Assembly (NCBI GenBank): GCA_000310025.1
Contig: FN649751.1
Coordinates: forward strand, 4,699,318-4,763,317
Length of the DNA: 64,000 nt
Origin: Ectocarpus siliculosus
Taxonomy: Eukaryota; Sar; Phaeophyceae; Ectocarpales; Ectocarpaceae
Reading direction: 5' to 3'
The notes beneath the pieces were generated by a model. It made no database searches, had not been told where the DNA came from, and saw nothing but the letters and a program-made list of their open reading frames with translations. Below, in pieces: positions 13,201-25,983 of this stretch. The translations under genes were made by a program, and so were the position numbers. Each line of letters begins with the position of its first letter. Position 1 is the first letter of the stretch.

Positions 13201-16200
13201 CGTCAGATGCCAGCGCTGCACCTTCTTCTTCGAGCGCCGAGGCACGTCGGTGTTTGGTGTTGCTCTGGCGCGAAAATTTCGTCGGAGAACGGGGGGCAAG
13301 GGGAGGAGTTCTAAACCGGGTACAACTAGGACAAGGCAGTTGGAGGGTCACGTGTGCCGCGACGGGATACAATCTCGGCTTCCCGGCTCCCTTAGGGAAA
13401 GTTGTATCATCGCCAAGCACGAAAGCCAAACGTGATGACGTGCGAGAGATCGAAAGCGGCTCCAAGTATCTTTTCTAGAGCGCCGGACGGCGTGCCCACC
13501 GTGTGTTGCAAAGAAGCATCCTGAGCGTCTGTCGTACTTCGATGGCGCCTTCAGTGACCCCATCTTCGATCGGAATGCCCATTGCCCTCCGAAGAGTCGC
13601 GTACAAGACGGGACAACGACAATAAATGCAGGGCATTTGTACACGTTTCGACTAGTTACTCCCTCCGTGCCTCTCCATCCTGCGTCCATGTTACCGCTAT
13701 CGGAACCTCTCCGCCAGCTATGCGCGTACCTCCTCTTCATCCTCCGTCACCGCCTCCTCCGTCCCTTCCCCTATTCCGCCTTCGCCGTCGCCGCCCTCAT
13801 TGTGGGGAGTCTCCGTCGTAGGTGGACGGGGTGGGTGCAGCCCCACCAGAGAGCAAATGGCCGCCCGCACCCGCTCCGCCTCCTGCGCAGCTTTGGCCGG
13901 ATGTACGGCGGCCGCCGTGAAGGCGGTCTTGTGGTACTCACGGTAAGACTCTTCCACCTGTGGGTTTGGCACCAAAATTTGCACCGCAGGTACACTTAGC
14001 GCCCGCGCTTAAGAAACGTCAAAATTGGGGGTCGAGGTTCGATTTCTTTAATTCCTCACCACCGTCGAGCATAGGTCATTGAAAAGAGTGTAGTGTAAAA
14101 TCCACGGCTGAGGTGTGTTATTTTTGTCGATTTGTGTTACTATTCACCAGAATCTGAGCATTTTTTTCGTAGCGGTTCGCGGGGGCTCACTGTAGCCCTG
14201 TGGCCGTGTGACCAAATGTAGGTTGGGATATGAAGGGAGGGAGGTTGGAAGGAGAAGAAGAGGGGATGGGAGACACTAGGAAGGAGGTCGAGGTACCGGT
14301 TCGTGGTGTCAAAGAAAGCAGTGGAATTCTCTGCTCGTCAATTTTCCCGGCTCTACTCTTCCCTCTCCAATGTCGCCATCAAAGAAACACATTCCTCTTC
14401 ATTTTTCTATCCAAATGCGAACTCAACGGAGGTTGGGACGTAGTGGCCCAAACGTTTGAGTATCCTCTGTTTGTACTATGCCTTCCGTCGCCTGACCTGA
14501 TCGAGGAGGTCGATAACCCTGGCGAACGACGTTTCCAGCTCGTTTTCGTCTGCCGCCATCCTCACCCTGGACGTGGACGTCTTGACTTCGTCCTCCCGAT
14601 CCTCGTCGGCTAGCCTAAAGTCTTCCTTGCACTCGAACATCTTATTCAATTCATTTGTAGAGGATGGGCACAGGAGGAAAAGTAAAAGTCGAACCAACCG
14701 CGAAATCACCAGTACTCGAGAAGAACAGGTGGGTTTAGACAGGGCTGTTGGTGTTGATGATGTCGCCGTCCGTCGCGGCGGGAAAACGCAATTTAGTACC
14801 ACGGTGCACAATTTCGGCGCACTACAACTTTTTTGCGGGCGCGCGGCAGAAGACGAGGGATTCACAAAATATGGGACAAGGGATGGATGTGCGCGGGATG
14901 TAGAGGGGTTAAAAGACGCGTAACACTCATGTGCTTAATGATCCAAAACACGCTGCTTCACTGCCGCACCCGCTGCTCCCCGGACTCGTCGATCTTGGCT
15001 TCGATTTCTTCGTGCGTCTCTACTTCCAAGGCCATGGCCGCGAAGAAAGAACAGACACGCTCGGCGCAGGCGTGAAGGCTTTGGGCCCTCGCGTCCATGG
15101 AGCGCAAGGCACGTTCCATTAGCAACGACTGTTCCGATAACCTTGCGGTGAGCTCGCCGTCAGCCTGGTTTGGGATTGTGATGTTGCAAGTGTGGTTAGA
15201 CTGTTGTTGTTGTTGTTGCTAGCCCATGGTGACCAGAGAGGAGCACACGCACGAAAGGGTCAAAAGGTTGTGCAATGAAAGGAAAACCATACGATATGGA
15301 GGAAGTGACTCGGGGGCGGATATCTGATTCTTGCCACACGGCCAATACTCTAAATGCAGATGTGAACGGCGCCTCCGATCTACAACCGGGAGAGACGTGT
15401 CATAAATCTTTTGCCTGATTGACAAAGGCGGACAATGGAGTCTGTCAGCCACGATTGTGGGCTCAGGACTCAAGCTTTCCCACAATAAAACTTCCAAAAG
15501 TCTGTCGAGAAGGGCGCATTCGCGGCACGCGGGTAACGAATCGTGGAGTGGACCGAGCGATTCAAGCGGTCGTTGGGAATGTATGGAATGGTTCCAGCAC
15601 GATCCCACTTCGACGTACCGATATACCTCGTGGACGTACCGGAATGCCTCGTAGTATCGTTGATAAGTTCTCCAGGGCGCGTCAGACAACCTTCATTTCC
15701 TCGCTCACCTCTTGCGACACTACAAGGTCGACGGCTTTGTTGCACGATCGTTTCTGCTCCAGCGCGGCTCGAGTGCTCCGCAGCACCTCCTTGAATTCCT
15801 CGCTCAGGTCACTCGCGCATGCCAGCATGCCGAGTCGGCGCTGCACCGCGCGCACCTTGAGCGGTTCGACCCAAGGTAGGCATACATCGATTCCGCATCA
15901 GTACGACGGCAAAGCGAAACGGGTGTGTGAAGCTCAGGAAGAGGCGATGGGGCCCTGCCTGGCTCGTCCAGCACTTTTGGCACCATGGTGCGCCAGTATT
16001 CCACACGATGCAGACCGAAAACACTGCCCCTGTACGTGCGGGCACCCTCCTACCAATGCTACCCATTCGCTCACCAACGGCCCAACAACCTGCCTCCCGT
16101 GGGGTACCTTAATGAAAACGTCAACTAGTTTGGGCAGAAACGCTGAACATGGCCATATTGGCCGCATTTGAAACAATCCTGCTGAGGGCACGCGCGATAA

Positions 16201-19200
16201 GCATTCTGGGAAACAGGGGGCGTTTCTGGCAGAGGGGGGTGGAGAGGTGCGCCTTCTTTGTGCTTCGAAGCTTCGAAAGTCACGACACGGTTGAAAGACA
16301 CATTCGGGTGGTTCCAAACCGGAGTGGTTCGCGTCGAACCGAGAACCGCATCGCTTTCTTTTTACCTGAAGCATGTCGATCTCGATTTCTGACTCCCAAC
16401 CGCCGCCCCTCGAGGTTGTCGAGCGGCGTGGTCCTCCCGTGCTTCTCGAGCCCCCTGGACTGCTTCCGCTGGCGCTCCCTCCACTATCACCGGACACATG
16501 AAGAGAGGCAAACAAGTGTGCGGCAGGTTTGAAAGGAAACAATCGGCCGGGGAGTACTAAATCTGTGGGTTGGAAGCAGTGGAAGTGAGAGTGAAAGCGG
16601 CGGCAGAGGGCGGCGGTGTAGATTGCAGTACGTTTCCGCCACCGCCGCATGTCTCCATGTCCCACGTTCTGTGGCCTGAGTCATCCACCTCGTCTTATCC
16701 AGTGTCGAGAACCCTGGTTCCGGTGGTGGTGTGCTGGTCACCTTTCCAGGGCTCGTTCCTGTGTTCGGTGCGGTGGATGAATCTGTCACACCATGGCATT
16801 GCCGCTGAGTCACCCCGCAACGCATGGAAAACCCTGGCTCCATCTACCTTGGCACACTCCGAGCATACATTCGGAGCCACAGGAAACACCCACAGCACCT
16901 TTTTGAACCCTTTCCTCGGCTTGACCCCACACCGCTCCTCTTGGAAACCCGGCTCCCGACCGAGGCCGCTCCCCCGCCACGCCCACCGCTGTCACTGTCT
17001 CCCCTCCTCTCGATCGTGTCCACCACGCGGTCGATGTCTTCCGTCGCGTGGTCAAGACAGGCAGCAAGCAGGGGGTCGATATCCACCACCTGCTTGTAAC
17101 GCCACAAGCAATATCGGTCTAGGATGATTAATGGCATCAAGGAGGTAACCTCTGTTGTGCGTTAGCTTCTAACCGAAAGTTAACGTAGCATGCTGGGCAC
17201 GTGCGGACGCCGGCCTGGGGTAAGAAGCCTGCGGCGGCGTCGCGTGAGAGTGTACAGGAGTACGGCTAACAGAGGACACCGGGCCTGTTCACTTGACAGG
17301 GTGGGTACCTGTGAGAGATCTGCCGCTTGGCGACGCATGGCGTCGAGGATGGATGGTATGTCGCTCTTGGGTGCCTTGCGCAGTCGCTCGACCGAGTCCG
17401 CCAGACCCCGACGCATGCCCGCCTTGCCCTGTTTGTCGAGAACCCTGTATCACAAGCAGGGAATAGGAGGGGGAACACGTCATTTCCGCGCCAAAGGGTC
17501 GCTCATGGCGACAGCCTGTGTGTCGAGGCGCCTTTCGTTTGTTCTGCCTCGACAAGTGCCTTGGTGCTTCATTGCGGTGTATCGGAGGCTTTGTGAAATA
17601 CGTGTTGTTTAAGAATTAAAGGCCTGTATCCCTCTTCCGACTGAGGTTAGTTTTCAGATGGCGAAAAACGTGGATAACACCTGATCCCAGAGAGAGCTTT
17701 GCTTCTCGACAAGAGCGTTTCCCTCTAGAAAATATGGTGAAACCCAGTGCTTTTCCCTCAAACCCGTGCTGCACTCGACATCAGCACAGTTCTGCGGAAC
17801 GTCAAAGCTTGCCCAAACCATTGCCATTCGGGGCAAAGGAGATGACTCGCCAAGGTTTATTGTTGACTCACAAGGAGAAACAAAGCGATTTAGCCCGACC
17901 CCTTCCTCTTTCTTTTTATCTCCCTGATCAGTGAAGTACTGATGTGCGATGATCTATGGTGTTAAGACCGCGACCATGCATGACAAAGGTGCAATGTCCC
18001 CCTCGCCCTCGGGACTCAACGTAGGGCACACGCCATTGTTGGCATTAATTCGCCATCCAAGCAGAGAGAAACGAGAGGTGTGATCCGGCCATGTATACAC
18101 CTGTCGCTTTGTCCCTCACCGCTCAAGATCCACTCCGCATAGCACCAGGTCGGTCCTCTCGATAGCCACTGACAGCCAGCTGTCGTACATGATTTCAGGG
18201 CTTCGCATGCCCTGCGTTCATGTTACCCGGTCAGGGCATAGAGTACGAGCAGAGTGGTGACTGATCTATTCGAAAATAACACAGATTTCGCAAGCACCCC
18301 TTCATACATCGTAGGTGCGTCTTGCTCTTCCTCAGGGGCGCAGAAGGTTGCCCCGCATGTCCATTGGACTCGGAGCGGAGGCTCGACTCGATATTTTCGT
18401 GAAACCCGGAACAAAGCGTGCTTGAAATTGTGATGGTTTATTTGCGTGGCCTGTTGGGAAAAGAGATGAGTTTCGTTGTGCACATGGGAAAATGGACAAA
18501 CACACTGTGGCGCTCCTCTACCTCTCACAACACAGAAGCGCTGCTTGTTGCCAACGTCCTGTGTATCCAACATCGTTGAGTGCTATCTATGCTTGCACCC
18601 CCCCGAAAAACACACCTTCGAACGGCATTGTCCATCGAACACAAACGCTACAAAACCAAACAGCAACGACACCGTCCACCCCCGCCTCAGTCCGCCTCGC
18701 CGCGCTTCATCCCTCAACAGCAAGACCGGGACTAACCTGAACCAAAGCTAGCAGCTCGTGCTTGAGCCCGCCGGCCTTCCTCATGAAGTCTTCCAGGCCG
18801 CGGGCGTGCGCCACGGCCTCCACCTGCATGCAGCAGGCCTCGAGGTCCGGCTCGGTGCACGCTGCTCCGTAGCCGTGTAACTCCGCCCTGACCGCTTCGC
18901 GGCGCGCTTCGGACTCATTCTGCTTTGCTTCGCTGTATTTGTGCCACACGATGTTCCGTTGTGTTTGGTTATTCTCATCCTAGCGACCATGGCGGAAATA
19001 AAAAACTAAGATGATGATGCAGTCAGCGGAGAACCTGCCTCTCAGGCTGGCGATGCGCGGACGTGGGCACCGACAGCAGCCGTTCATCGACCGGTTTCCT
19101 GGATTGTCCCGGCATGTCGAGACGACATATATCGACCGACCAATGTTTCTCCCGGATGACTTAAGCCAGAACGACACGCAAGGGCGAGACTACGCGAAGA

Positions 19201-20168
19201 GCTCTCCCAACGATGCTGCTGTGAGACGCTACCAAGCCGACGATGGTGTAAGGCATGCTCTTTCTGATAAGCTTGTCCTCGCCTCGGGCTTCCTTTCGGC
19301 CACTCTTCGTTCTTACGAACCACGGAACCCCTCACCGTATGCTCCCGAGACCTTCTTGCGCGGCCAAGATGGCTGCGATCTCTTCCCCGTGCAAGATCGC
19401 GTACGCTTCTCGAACCTCGCGGACGGCCGTCGTCGTGAGCCGCCCCTTGCAGATGAATAACAGAAAACACGCCCGGAGGACCGCTTCATCCCTTACTGAA
19501 GCACGTTTTCAGCTCGAAGCAGCGATGGACCCCGTGTGCACAGCGGTACCATGGCACTAAACAGTCACCTTTGGTCTACACCAAGGAAGTCGTTTTCCGA
19601 ACCAAATGCGCCAGAATAATTGTTGGCTGGATTGCAAGCCAGGCGTGCTTGACAAGTAGCGAGTGGACTGACATACAAGGAAAAACAGCTGGCTTCGCTC
19701 TTGGGTGCACTGACGAAAGGAACACCAACCCCGGCCCCAACTGTATGTCGAAGGGTTCGGACATGCCTAGAAACAAGACTTTTTGCGGACGCCATCTTTT
19801 GGACAAAACCCCGCATGGCACCTCGTCTTGCTACAACTGCGACAGAACCCTGACTAGGCACGCACACCATTTGTCGTAGTGACAAAACGTATCCACATGT
19901 CCCCCCACCTCTGATACATCGTCCGCGACTGCCCCAGGAGCCGATGAATCGACGGGCCGCCGATGACAGAGACCCCTCAGCAAGGCCACTCGCTCTGCGT
20001 GTCGCAACACCTGCCCTTTCTTGAACTCCCTGAACAGCGCCACGCGCTCCGGGGGATTGGTGAAGTTCGGCGCTGTCAGGTCTGCGTGGAAGTGTACCAA
20101 CGCGCGGTCGTGTCGCAATCGACGCCAGTCCTCCCTTCGAGTCTCCCACACCCTGGTTCCAAAAGAGG

Positions 20169-20204
<36 letters not shown>

Positions 20205-23200
20205 AGGAGAGAGAGAGTAAGGGGTTTGGTTCGAACGGTTAGGAGGCAACCACTGAGCGGGGTCAAGGGGAAACTGCACGTGCAAGCATGGTGCCCGAGG
20301 AGGAAACATGGGTGTTCGTTGGTGGGCCCGGACGAATAATGGCAAAGGTGACCGATCCCAAACCACTTTTATTGCAGTGTATGCTACCGTGAACTCGGCC
20401 TAGTGGTAACCTCCCTCGGTTGAAATCATAGCACAAGGAGGGCATATTCGAATGGTGCAAGACGGTCTCGAAACGTTTGTGACCGAGGGTTCAATCAAGG
20501 GCTAGGGAGCCAAGGTCATGATGATGCTCTGCCGTCAAATACTTGTTTGGGACCCACGAAATTGCCGGAACATGTTCAGGCGTGAGTTAAGCTGCCTCCT
20601 GTGCCCTGCTCACCACTGTCCCGATCGAGGCCGCCATGGTCTCAAAACGCACCTTCGAATTCCCACCGCGAAGGAAAAATCTCGTTTCTCCATCGTTCCC
20701 AGGAGCTCGGCATGGGCGAGGCGGTTGCTGATAAGCACCCCGTTGAGCTCGTGAGCGTGTTCCTGGCGACAACCACGAAACACAGGGTAGGCACCGAAGT
20801 CGGTATTTCCAACGAGCAATATCATTACTTGCGTGATATCATCCTATCCCAGCGTGTATCCTACGAACCCGAATAGCCGAAGGGATCTTCCCGCCGGCCT
20901 CTGCAGATTCCAGAATAGTTGTACTGATCCCGCTATCAATATGGCCGCGTTTAGACTACCCCCTCCACCTTAGTAGTTCCATACCGACCTCCGCGATTCG
21001 CTCTATTTCGTCCGGCATCCTGAACGCGATAGCGATCATGTCATCCACCAAACGACGAAGCTCTCCCCCGACAGCCTCTGATCGGAGAATCTCGACGCGC
21101 TCCAACCCCTCTCGAAACTCCTGGATGCGGCTAGACCGACGGTTGCACTGCGCTTCTAGCTTAGACCAGATCTCCTATTACGGGTGTTGCGGACGGAACA
21201 ACGGAACGTTGAGGGACAAATAACGCAGGCTTCCGTGACAACGTTTGGGCACGGGATCCCGGGGGGGTTGAGCAAGGAGTGGGGCAAGGAAGTTGATGGA
21301 AGCTGTTCTGGGAGTTAATTTGCCCTGGCGGCCTACAAAAACGCAGCCTTCTGTAGTGCCTCAATAAATCTTCGCACCAACTGTTCCCCTAACTCCAACT
21401 GTTTTTCGTTTGATGTTACCACGCATCTTGTTTCCCTCCACAAGATTGCTCCGCCGCTGTGCATTCCATGCACCGGTGCTTCAAATCGGCCTTGGGCATA
21501 GGTCGCAATACATCGCGCTTTCCCCGATCCGATCAATCCAGTACAGAAAGGCCGGTCTCTCCTTTCTAAGACCTTGATCATCCTTGCTTTCAACAACAAA
21601 CAACTTTGACGCCAATTTTCTTTGAACTAGATATTTTCCAACGAGCGCGCACGTCACCACTCTCCTTCATCACACAACCACGGTGGACAACAATTGGTTC
21701 GTAGCGGATGCGCCCTGAGCACGACGCATCGACATACCTCGACGTACGCCATGTCTCCTTGAACGAGTTGATCGTCCGCACCCAGCTCTGCCCGTATGGT
21801 GGCAACGGCTTCCTCGGCCTCCTCTAGGCCGTCGCGGAGAGCGTAGCTTGCCTCCAACACTCTCTGCTCCATGTCCTCAGAGATGGCGCTCACCCCGGCC
21901 TCGAACGTCTCGATGGCTCGGGCGTCGCGCTCTCGCCGCTCTGCCTGTGCGTGTCGCGTGTGCGGTTGTCACACGTGTGCGCGCCCGAAGAATATTCACT
22001 TCAGTTGGTGGTGTTTTGTGCCGGTATGGCTTTCGTCTAGGTCTCGGCACAGCTGTAGTGGTGTGGGGCGGAAGATCGCGGCAAACGCTGTTGCCTCATG
22101 TATCGGGCACTAGAACTCGCGGCCGTGCGTTAGGTCAGACGGAAGGAAGGGCATCTGTCTGTAACCAACAACCGGATACTGCCGAGGATGAGCCGGCTGT
22201 AAAACGGCACTACAGTAGTAGATTTATCTGCTGTTGCAATCCTCCTGTGAAAGTGCAAACGAGACCCTGAAGGATTGAGATCAGGAAACTGTGTGTTCCT
22301 TGCAAGCAAGGGGTTCATTTCCGTCATTCCAGCTGAAACACGCCGACGTTGCTTTGGCGGCCGCAGGATGAAATTGAAGTTGGGCTGGGGCCGAGCGTGC
22401 TGAGGTCGGCCAAAAGGGACGGCAGTCATAGCAACTTCGTCCGGGCGATGCTCAGCCGCGCTACGATTTCCATCCAGACCCATGGTTCACAAGGTTTTGG
22501 AACGACACCCTGAGCTTGCTGTTGAACGAGGAGAAAACAACCCATATCAACTCTCTTGGTCATTGCTTACAATCTGCAGAGAACAACAACATGTCTCGGA
22601 AAGGGACCTGTTACTTTTCAAAAAGCGGTTGCGACGATTACCACGTCAGAGGAAACAAAACCTTGCTCACCCAAAAAGAACACTGAAAAGATTTCAACAC
22701 ACCTCTTTCGACTGTGGTCATATCTGGAACTTGTAGTCCAGTCTTTCTGTGAGTGTGTTTACTCTCGAAAAACAGCACTGCCTCGTTACACACGGCTGAT
22801 GGGCACGGGAAGAGGGGAGCCAAGAACCGGATAGATGCAGCCCATCCTCCAAATCTCCGTACCTGCTTCTTGCGTAGCTTCTCAAACCCGCTGCGAGGTT
22901 GACTGGGGTCCAATGGCTGATGATGCAGCGTGCGGACCTGTCATTAACCAAGGAGGTGTCGTGAGAAAGCCGAATCGAAATTGATGCATCGAAGTGCACT
23001 TTGCCTTGGATTCCCGTGGGAGCCCCAACTCCATCGGTATCACCCCGTCCGCATCTATCCCAGAGACTCGTCTAACCCCATGATTGCGGGCGTACGTCCC
23101 TGGAACTTGTTACACGTCTTCACGGCGAAGTAGGGATGCGCAGGAGTCTGGTGTGGACATTCACACACAGACTACAACCTTATGTATGTCGTATAATAAT

Positions 23201-23334
23201 ACAAATTCAAGCTGACTGACCTCGTCGATTTCTCGGTGAGCCTCATCCTTCCGGGCGCGATGATTTGGTGAAGGGAGGGCTGGCAGCCTGTCGGCGCAGC
23301 TCCTGCTTTCTCTACCTCCATCTGTGACACTCCT
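2363..23334 (-). CDS. CCDC180: CCDC180-like coiled-coil protein (DUF4455/DUF4456), probable flagellar protein
   Basis: Exons from 5' to 3' (plus coordinates): 23221-23334, 22863-22937, 21738-21944, 20989-21174, 20653-20762, 19909-20152, 19336-19445, 18737-18932, 18120-18211, 17309-17444, 16899-17089, 16366-16483, 15709-15855, 14970-15164, 14497-14640, 13730-13957, 12711-13264, 12090-12456, 11469-11660, 10882-10940, 10089-10185, 9541-9611, 9055-9181, 8176-8253, 7762-7907, 7078-7201, 6392-6613, 5864-6073, 5039-5179, 4506-4768, 3453-4197, 2363-2473. All junctions keep phase, giving about 1,990 residues; the human protein is about 1,700. The order of landmarks matches CCDC180: W-x2-L-x10-RI then L-x2-VEILRSEA, ELNGVLISNRLAHAEL, WETRREDWRRLRHD, the low-complexity middle, LRKHWPRKGR, GELHAHRQKARR, GQRYGAPRRNAQERLRS, TGVPESLRAWL, and a C-terminal W-x3-W. 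The 16-residue or shorter motifs are read directly; the family match is from memory. The N-terminus is missing: no start codon was placed. Brown-algal zoospores and gametes are flagellate, which fits. Splice sites are weak at 16899 (GTGCTG) and a GC donor occurs at 8174-8175. Confidence 0.83.
2650..3066. mobile_element. MITE-like inverted-repeat insertion in the last intron of the CCDC180-like gene
   Basis: The left end reads GCCGAAATCAAACCATTAG and the right end is its near-perfect inverse (CTTATGGTTTGATTTCGGC). Further copies of the same motif lie inside, inverted at about 2718-2738 and again at 2996-3037, so the structure looks nested or rearranged. The block fills the 979-bp final intron, which is long for this gene. 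No target duplication is obvious. The interior has a GGTTCGAGACC string at 2757-2767 that resembles a polymerase III B box; no A box was found, so a tRNA or SINE is not claimed. Confidence 0.5.
4237..4320. repeat. GA/CT microsatellite with (ATACAG)n tail
   Basis: An uninterrupted (GA)n run of about 53 bases is followed by three ATACAG units. On the minus strand it is a (CT)n run about 40 bases upstream of the 3' splice site of the exon that ends at 4197, so it lies where the polypyrimidine tract belongs. Confidence 0.9.
8174..8175 (-). other. GC-AG intron donor
   Basis: The exon 8176-8253 ends GAG|GCAAGT. This is the canonical strong context of GC donors, and use of it joins in phase to the exon at 7762-7907. 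No GT donor nearby keeps the frame. Confidence 0.7.
12459..12492. repeat. Interrupted GA/CT tract at a 3' splice site
   Basis: On the minus strand this CT-rich tract directly precedes the acceptor of exon 12090-12456 (CTCTCTCTCCAG|G) and serves as its polypyrimidine tract. Confidence 0.8.
18737..22937 (-). other. DUF4455-like N-terminal domain of the CCDC180-like gene
   Basis: Eight exons encode a continuous helical block. It includes the stretch with W-S-K-L-E, then E-G-L-E-R-V-E and L-R-R-L-V-D-D-M, then the asparagine-rich turn ISNRLAHAELL and the paired tryptophans of WETRREDWRRLRHD followed by NPPERVALFREF. This order is what I know from the DUF4455 region of CCDC180. The exon joins at 20653/20152 (AG+G) and 19336/18932 (CG+C) restore arginine codons, an independent check of the splice model. 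Confidence 0.75.
20168..20218. repeat. GA/CT microsatellite at a 3' splice site
   Basis: A (GA)n run with a GGGAAGG interruption. On the minus strand it lies about 15 bases upstream of the acceptor of exon 19909-20152 (GGAACCAG|G), again in the polypyrimidine position. Confidence 0.85.
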
Positions 23335-24118
23335 CTGAGAGGCAAGCAATGACTCGCGGCTGCTGTCGCCACCACGGCTAGTGGGCTTACCCTGGCAGTA
23401 CGGTGCATCTGTTGTTTCTGGACGAGCGGCGACGACCGAAAGGCCTGGACCGGATAGGGGGAGGGAGGTTAAACTCACCAACACTCCTACATGATTTGTT
23501 CCGCGTCAACGTTGATAGTACGCTAGAAGTGTCATCGCATGAAGCAGAACGCAAGGCGATCTCCATCAATGACACCTCGTTGTTGGAGCGCGCGATCCTA
23601 ACTGTACGCTTCTTCATGAACCACTGCGTGTATTCATTGGCGGTGTTGTAAGTACTGCCAACACCAATCTTCGTAAAGCTTTGTTGGTTTAGGTGGCGAA
23701 CACGGGCAGCAATTGGCGCCAAACCAAACGCAAGAGAAGAGCATAGACTATATAACGAACCTTGCAACCACATGTACTTCCTACGCCCTCGACTGTAGAC
23801 AAGCAACGCGTGCGGTCGTACCGGCTTGGCTTTTGATGAACGGATTCTTTCCGACAGTGAGTCTCGGCACCCCGAGAGCACCTAGCATGCCTTGCTCCGC
23901 CCGAGCAGATGCCATAGCGGTGCTAAGACTAGGAGACATGGCGGGAGGTTAGGCTGTCCAGTGACGGCCGCCGCCGCGTTGCGCCGTCGAAAACGGCAGT
24001 TTCAAGAGATCAGGGGTCCGGTCGGTCACGCGGACAAAATATGACAGTCCCGTGGGGAGGGAAAAAATGAAGACATGGAGGCAGTTGGGAGATGCACACC
24101 CATGTACAGCAGTAGTCC

Positions 24119-24285
24119 TGCGAGGAGGGAGATGGAGATGCACTCATCGTCGACAGTACTGCTGTGTGAACATGCATGCACCCGTTGGTACATGTAAATC
24201 TTGCGAGGAGGGAGATGGAGATGCGCTCATCGTCGACAGTACTGCTGTGTGAACATGCAGCACCCGTTGGTACACGTACATCTTG
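24119..24285. repeat. Tandem duplication, unit about 83 bp
   Basis: Two adjacent copies, 24119-24201 and 24202-24285, share GCGAGGAGGGAGATGGAGAT, the CATCGTCGACAGTACTGCTG block and the CACCCGTTGGTACA end, with a handful of substitutions. Confidence 0.85.
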
Positions 24286-25443
24286 GCCTGTTCAAGAGTT
24301 TCTTGGTTTCGAATCGCCGTGGTCTGGAAAAGGATTCTGCACTGACTGGTGCAGTGCTACAGAGTAGCACTCAGATTCCCCTTTCTGTAGGCACCCCTCT
24401 ACAGCAGTAGTCCACCCTACTGGTGCGTAGATCGCATAAGATACACCGGTGGTCCAATGTCAAAGGTCGATTACTCCATGATGAAAAGATGATGCCAACA
24501 TCAAATAAAACTCCAGTACAATGTACCATTTTCGGAACGATCTCGACGAGACGGATGCAATGCGGCTATATGGGGCACCGTCTCTTTTTTCTGGCCGAGA
24601 GAGGTCGACCTTTGACTATCGGCCCGGGGGTCAACTTACATGACCTACTGAACGCCGGAGATAGATCTACGTGGACATACACTTAATTGGCTGCGATTCT
24701 TCTCTCAACCACAACAAAAACAAACATGTGCAGTTATTTTCTTCTGTTATATTCCTGTATGATGTATGGTATCTGTCTTTAATCCCCGGGAGAGTAGCGT
24801 CCACGCCCCCATGACGCTCAGTCACAGGGTCCCAGATCGTGCCCTGCAGAAGCATATTATGTTTTCCACCGTACTAATTAGACTGGCGTCGTTTCATCGG
24901 TCAGCCGGTTAGCGCGGTCGATGCTAATAAAAAAGACGCACACAGGCATACGCAAGGGAATGATACATAAAAGCAGCAAGCAACGGGGCTGAAACGAACA
25001 CGAGAAAAAAGTACAGATGCCACGGTAGGCGTGTGTTTGTCTTCATCTGCTATCGTTTCTGTCCTTCATCCAGAGAATAACTGAGCCGCTCGCATGACGC
25101 CCCCTCACGCTGTCACAACAACGATAGTCTATGACCGACCCTGTTTTCACATTAACCCTGCCGTGTTTCTTCTGAATGGCGCAGCACGCCCCCAGAACCA
25201 CACTCCACAACACAACAACACAACACACCGTCACTTCACACATGCCTAGCCTCCCCCTTTACCCTCTCCTCACCCGGATCATGGCCTTTACAAGGGTTTT
25301 CCGAATCTAACTGCGCGGAGACGGACATCGTTTCATTGATCAGCCGATTAGCGCGGTCGATGCTAAAAACAAGACACAACCACACACACACTTGGGTATC
25401 AGCTCCTCATGACGGGTGACAACGGTGATAGTGGCAGAGAGAA

Positions 25444-25983
25444 ATGCTCAAACGTGCTAAGTTGCAGGCCGTATTTGACGGAGGCTGTTGCATACAACGA
25501 AAACCTATTCAGCAAACCCATCAAGAATACGTGCAGCAGGTACGAAGGCTTTTCGGAGCGCTCATCAGGAACAACCAACTGAACTGTCTGTCAGCATTCT
25601 CATCCGTTGGAATATATCAGAGCGAATGCACAGCCCGAAGAAGGGCGAGGAAGAACAAGCTTCTACCTCATAAATCAACACCCGTTGAATTCAAACCCCA
25701 GGAACAAAACGATCTCGACAATAACACTTTAGCTAAAGTACACGCGAACATGGTACACGTTGTGTGCTACAGACACGAACGCGGTGTAGACACCATCAAC
25801 TGCACTTTTACGCGTCGGTTCAGTTGTACTCGAGTCGCCAACGGGGGCCAGTTCGAGGGCATGTCACACCCGATGCGCAGGTGCCCGTCAAAACGCTTGC
25901 ATTGCATCGCACGGAAGGGAAACTTCAAACTCCGGCGTTTTTACTTGCCCAGATATTCACGGATCACACCGGAATATCTATGA
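25444..25983 (+). CDS. Unsupported open frame of 179 codons
   Basis: An ATG-initiated open frame of 179 codons with a hydrophilic, arginine-rich product. I recognise no family, and no splice-site pattern or opposite-strand gene competes with it. It lies in the interval where 5' exons of the CCDC180-like gene are expected on the other strand. Chance or a transposon relic are both possible. Confidence 0.2.
   Translation: MLKRAKLQAVFDGGCCIQRKPIQQTHQEYVQQVRRLFGALIRNNQLNCLSAFSSVGIYQSECTARRRARKNKLLPHKSTPVEFKPQEQNDLDNNTLAKVHANMVHVVCYRHERGVDTINCTFTRRFSCTRVANGGQFEGMSHPMRRCPSKRLHCIARKGNFKLRRFYLPRYSRITPEYL

Noticed and set aside
17654-17836. Minus-strand open frame of 60 codons between CCDC180-like exons
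   Set aside because: Including it breaks phase; the exons at 18120-18211 and 17309-17444 join directly through CG+G.
23391-23881. Long minus-strand open frame as first exon of the CCDC180-like gene
   Set aside because: No convincing start or family motif; only a possible 18-codon exon at its left end is noted as uncertain.
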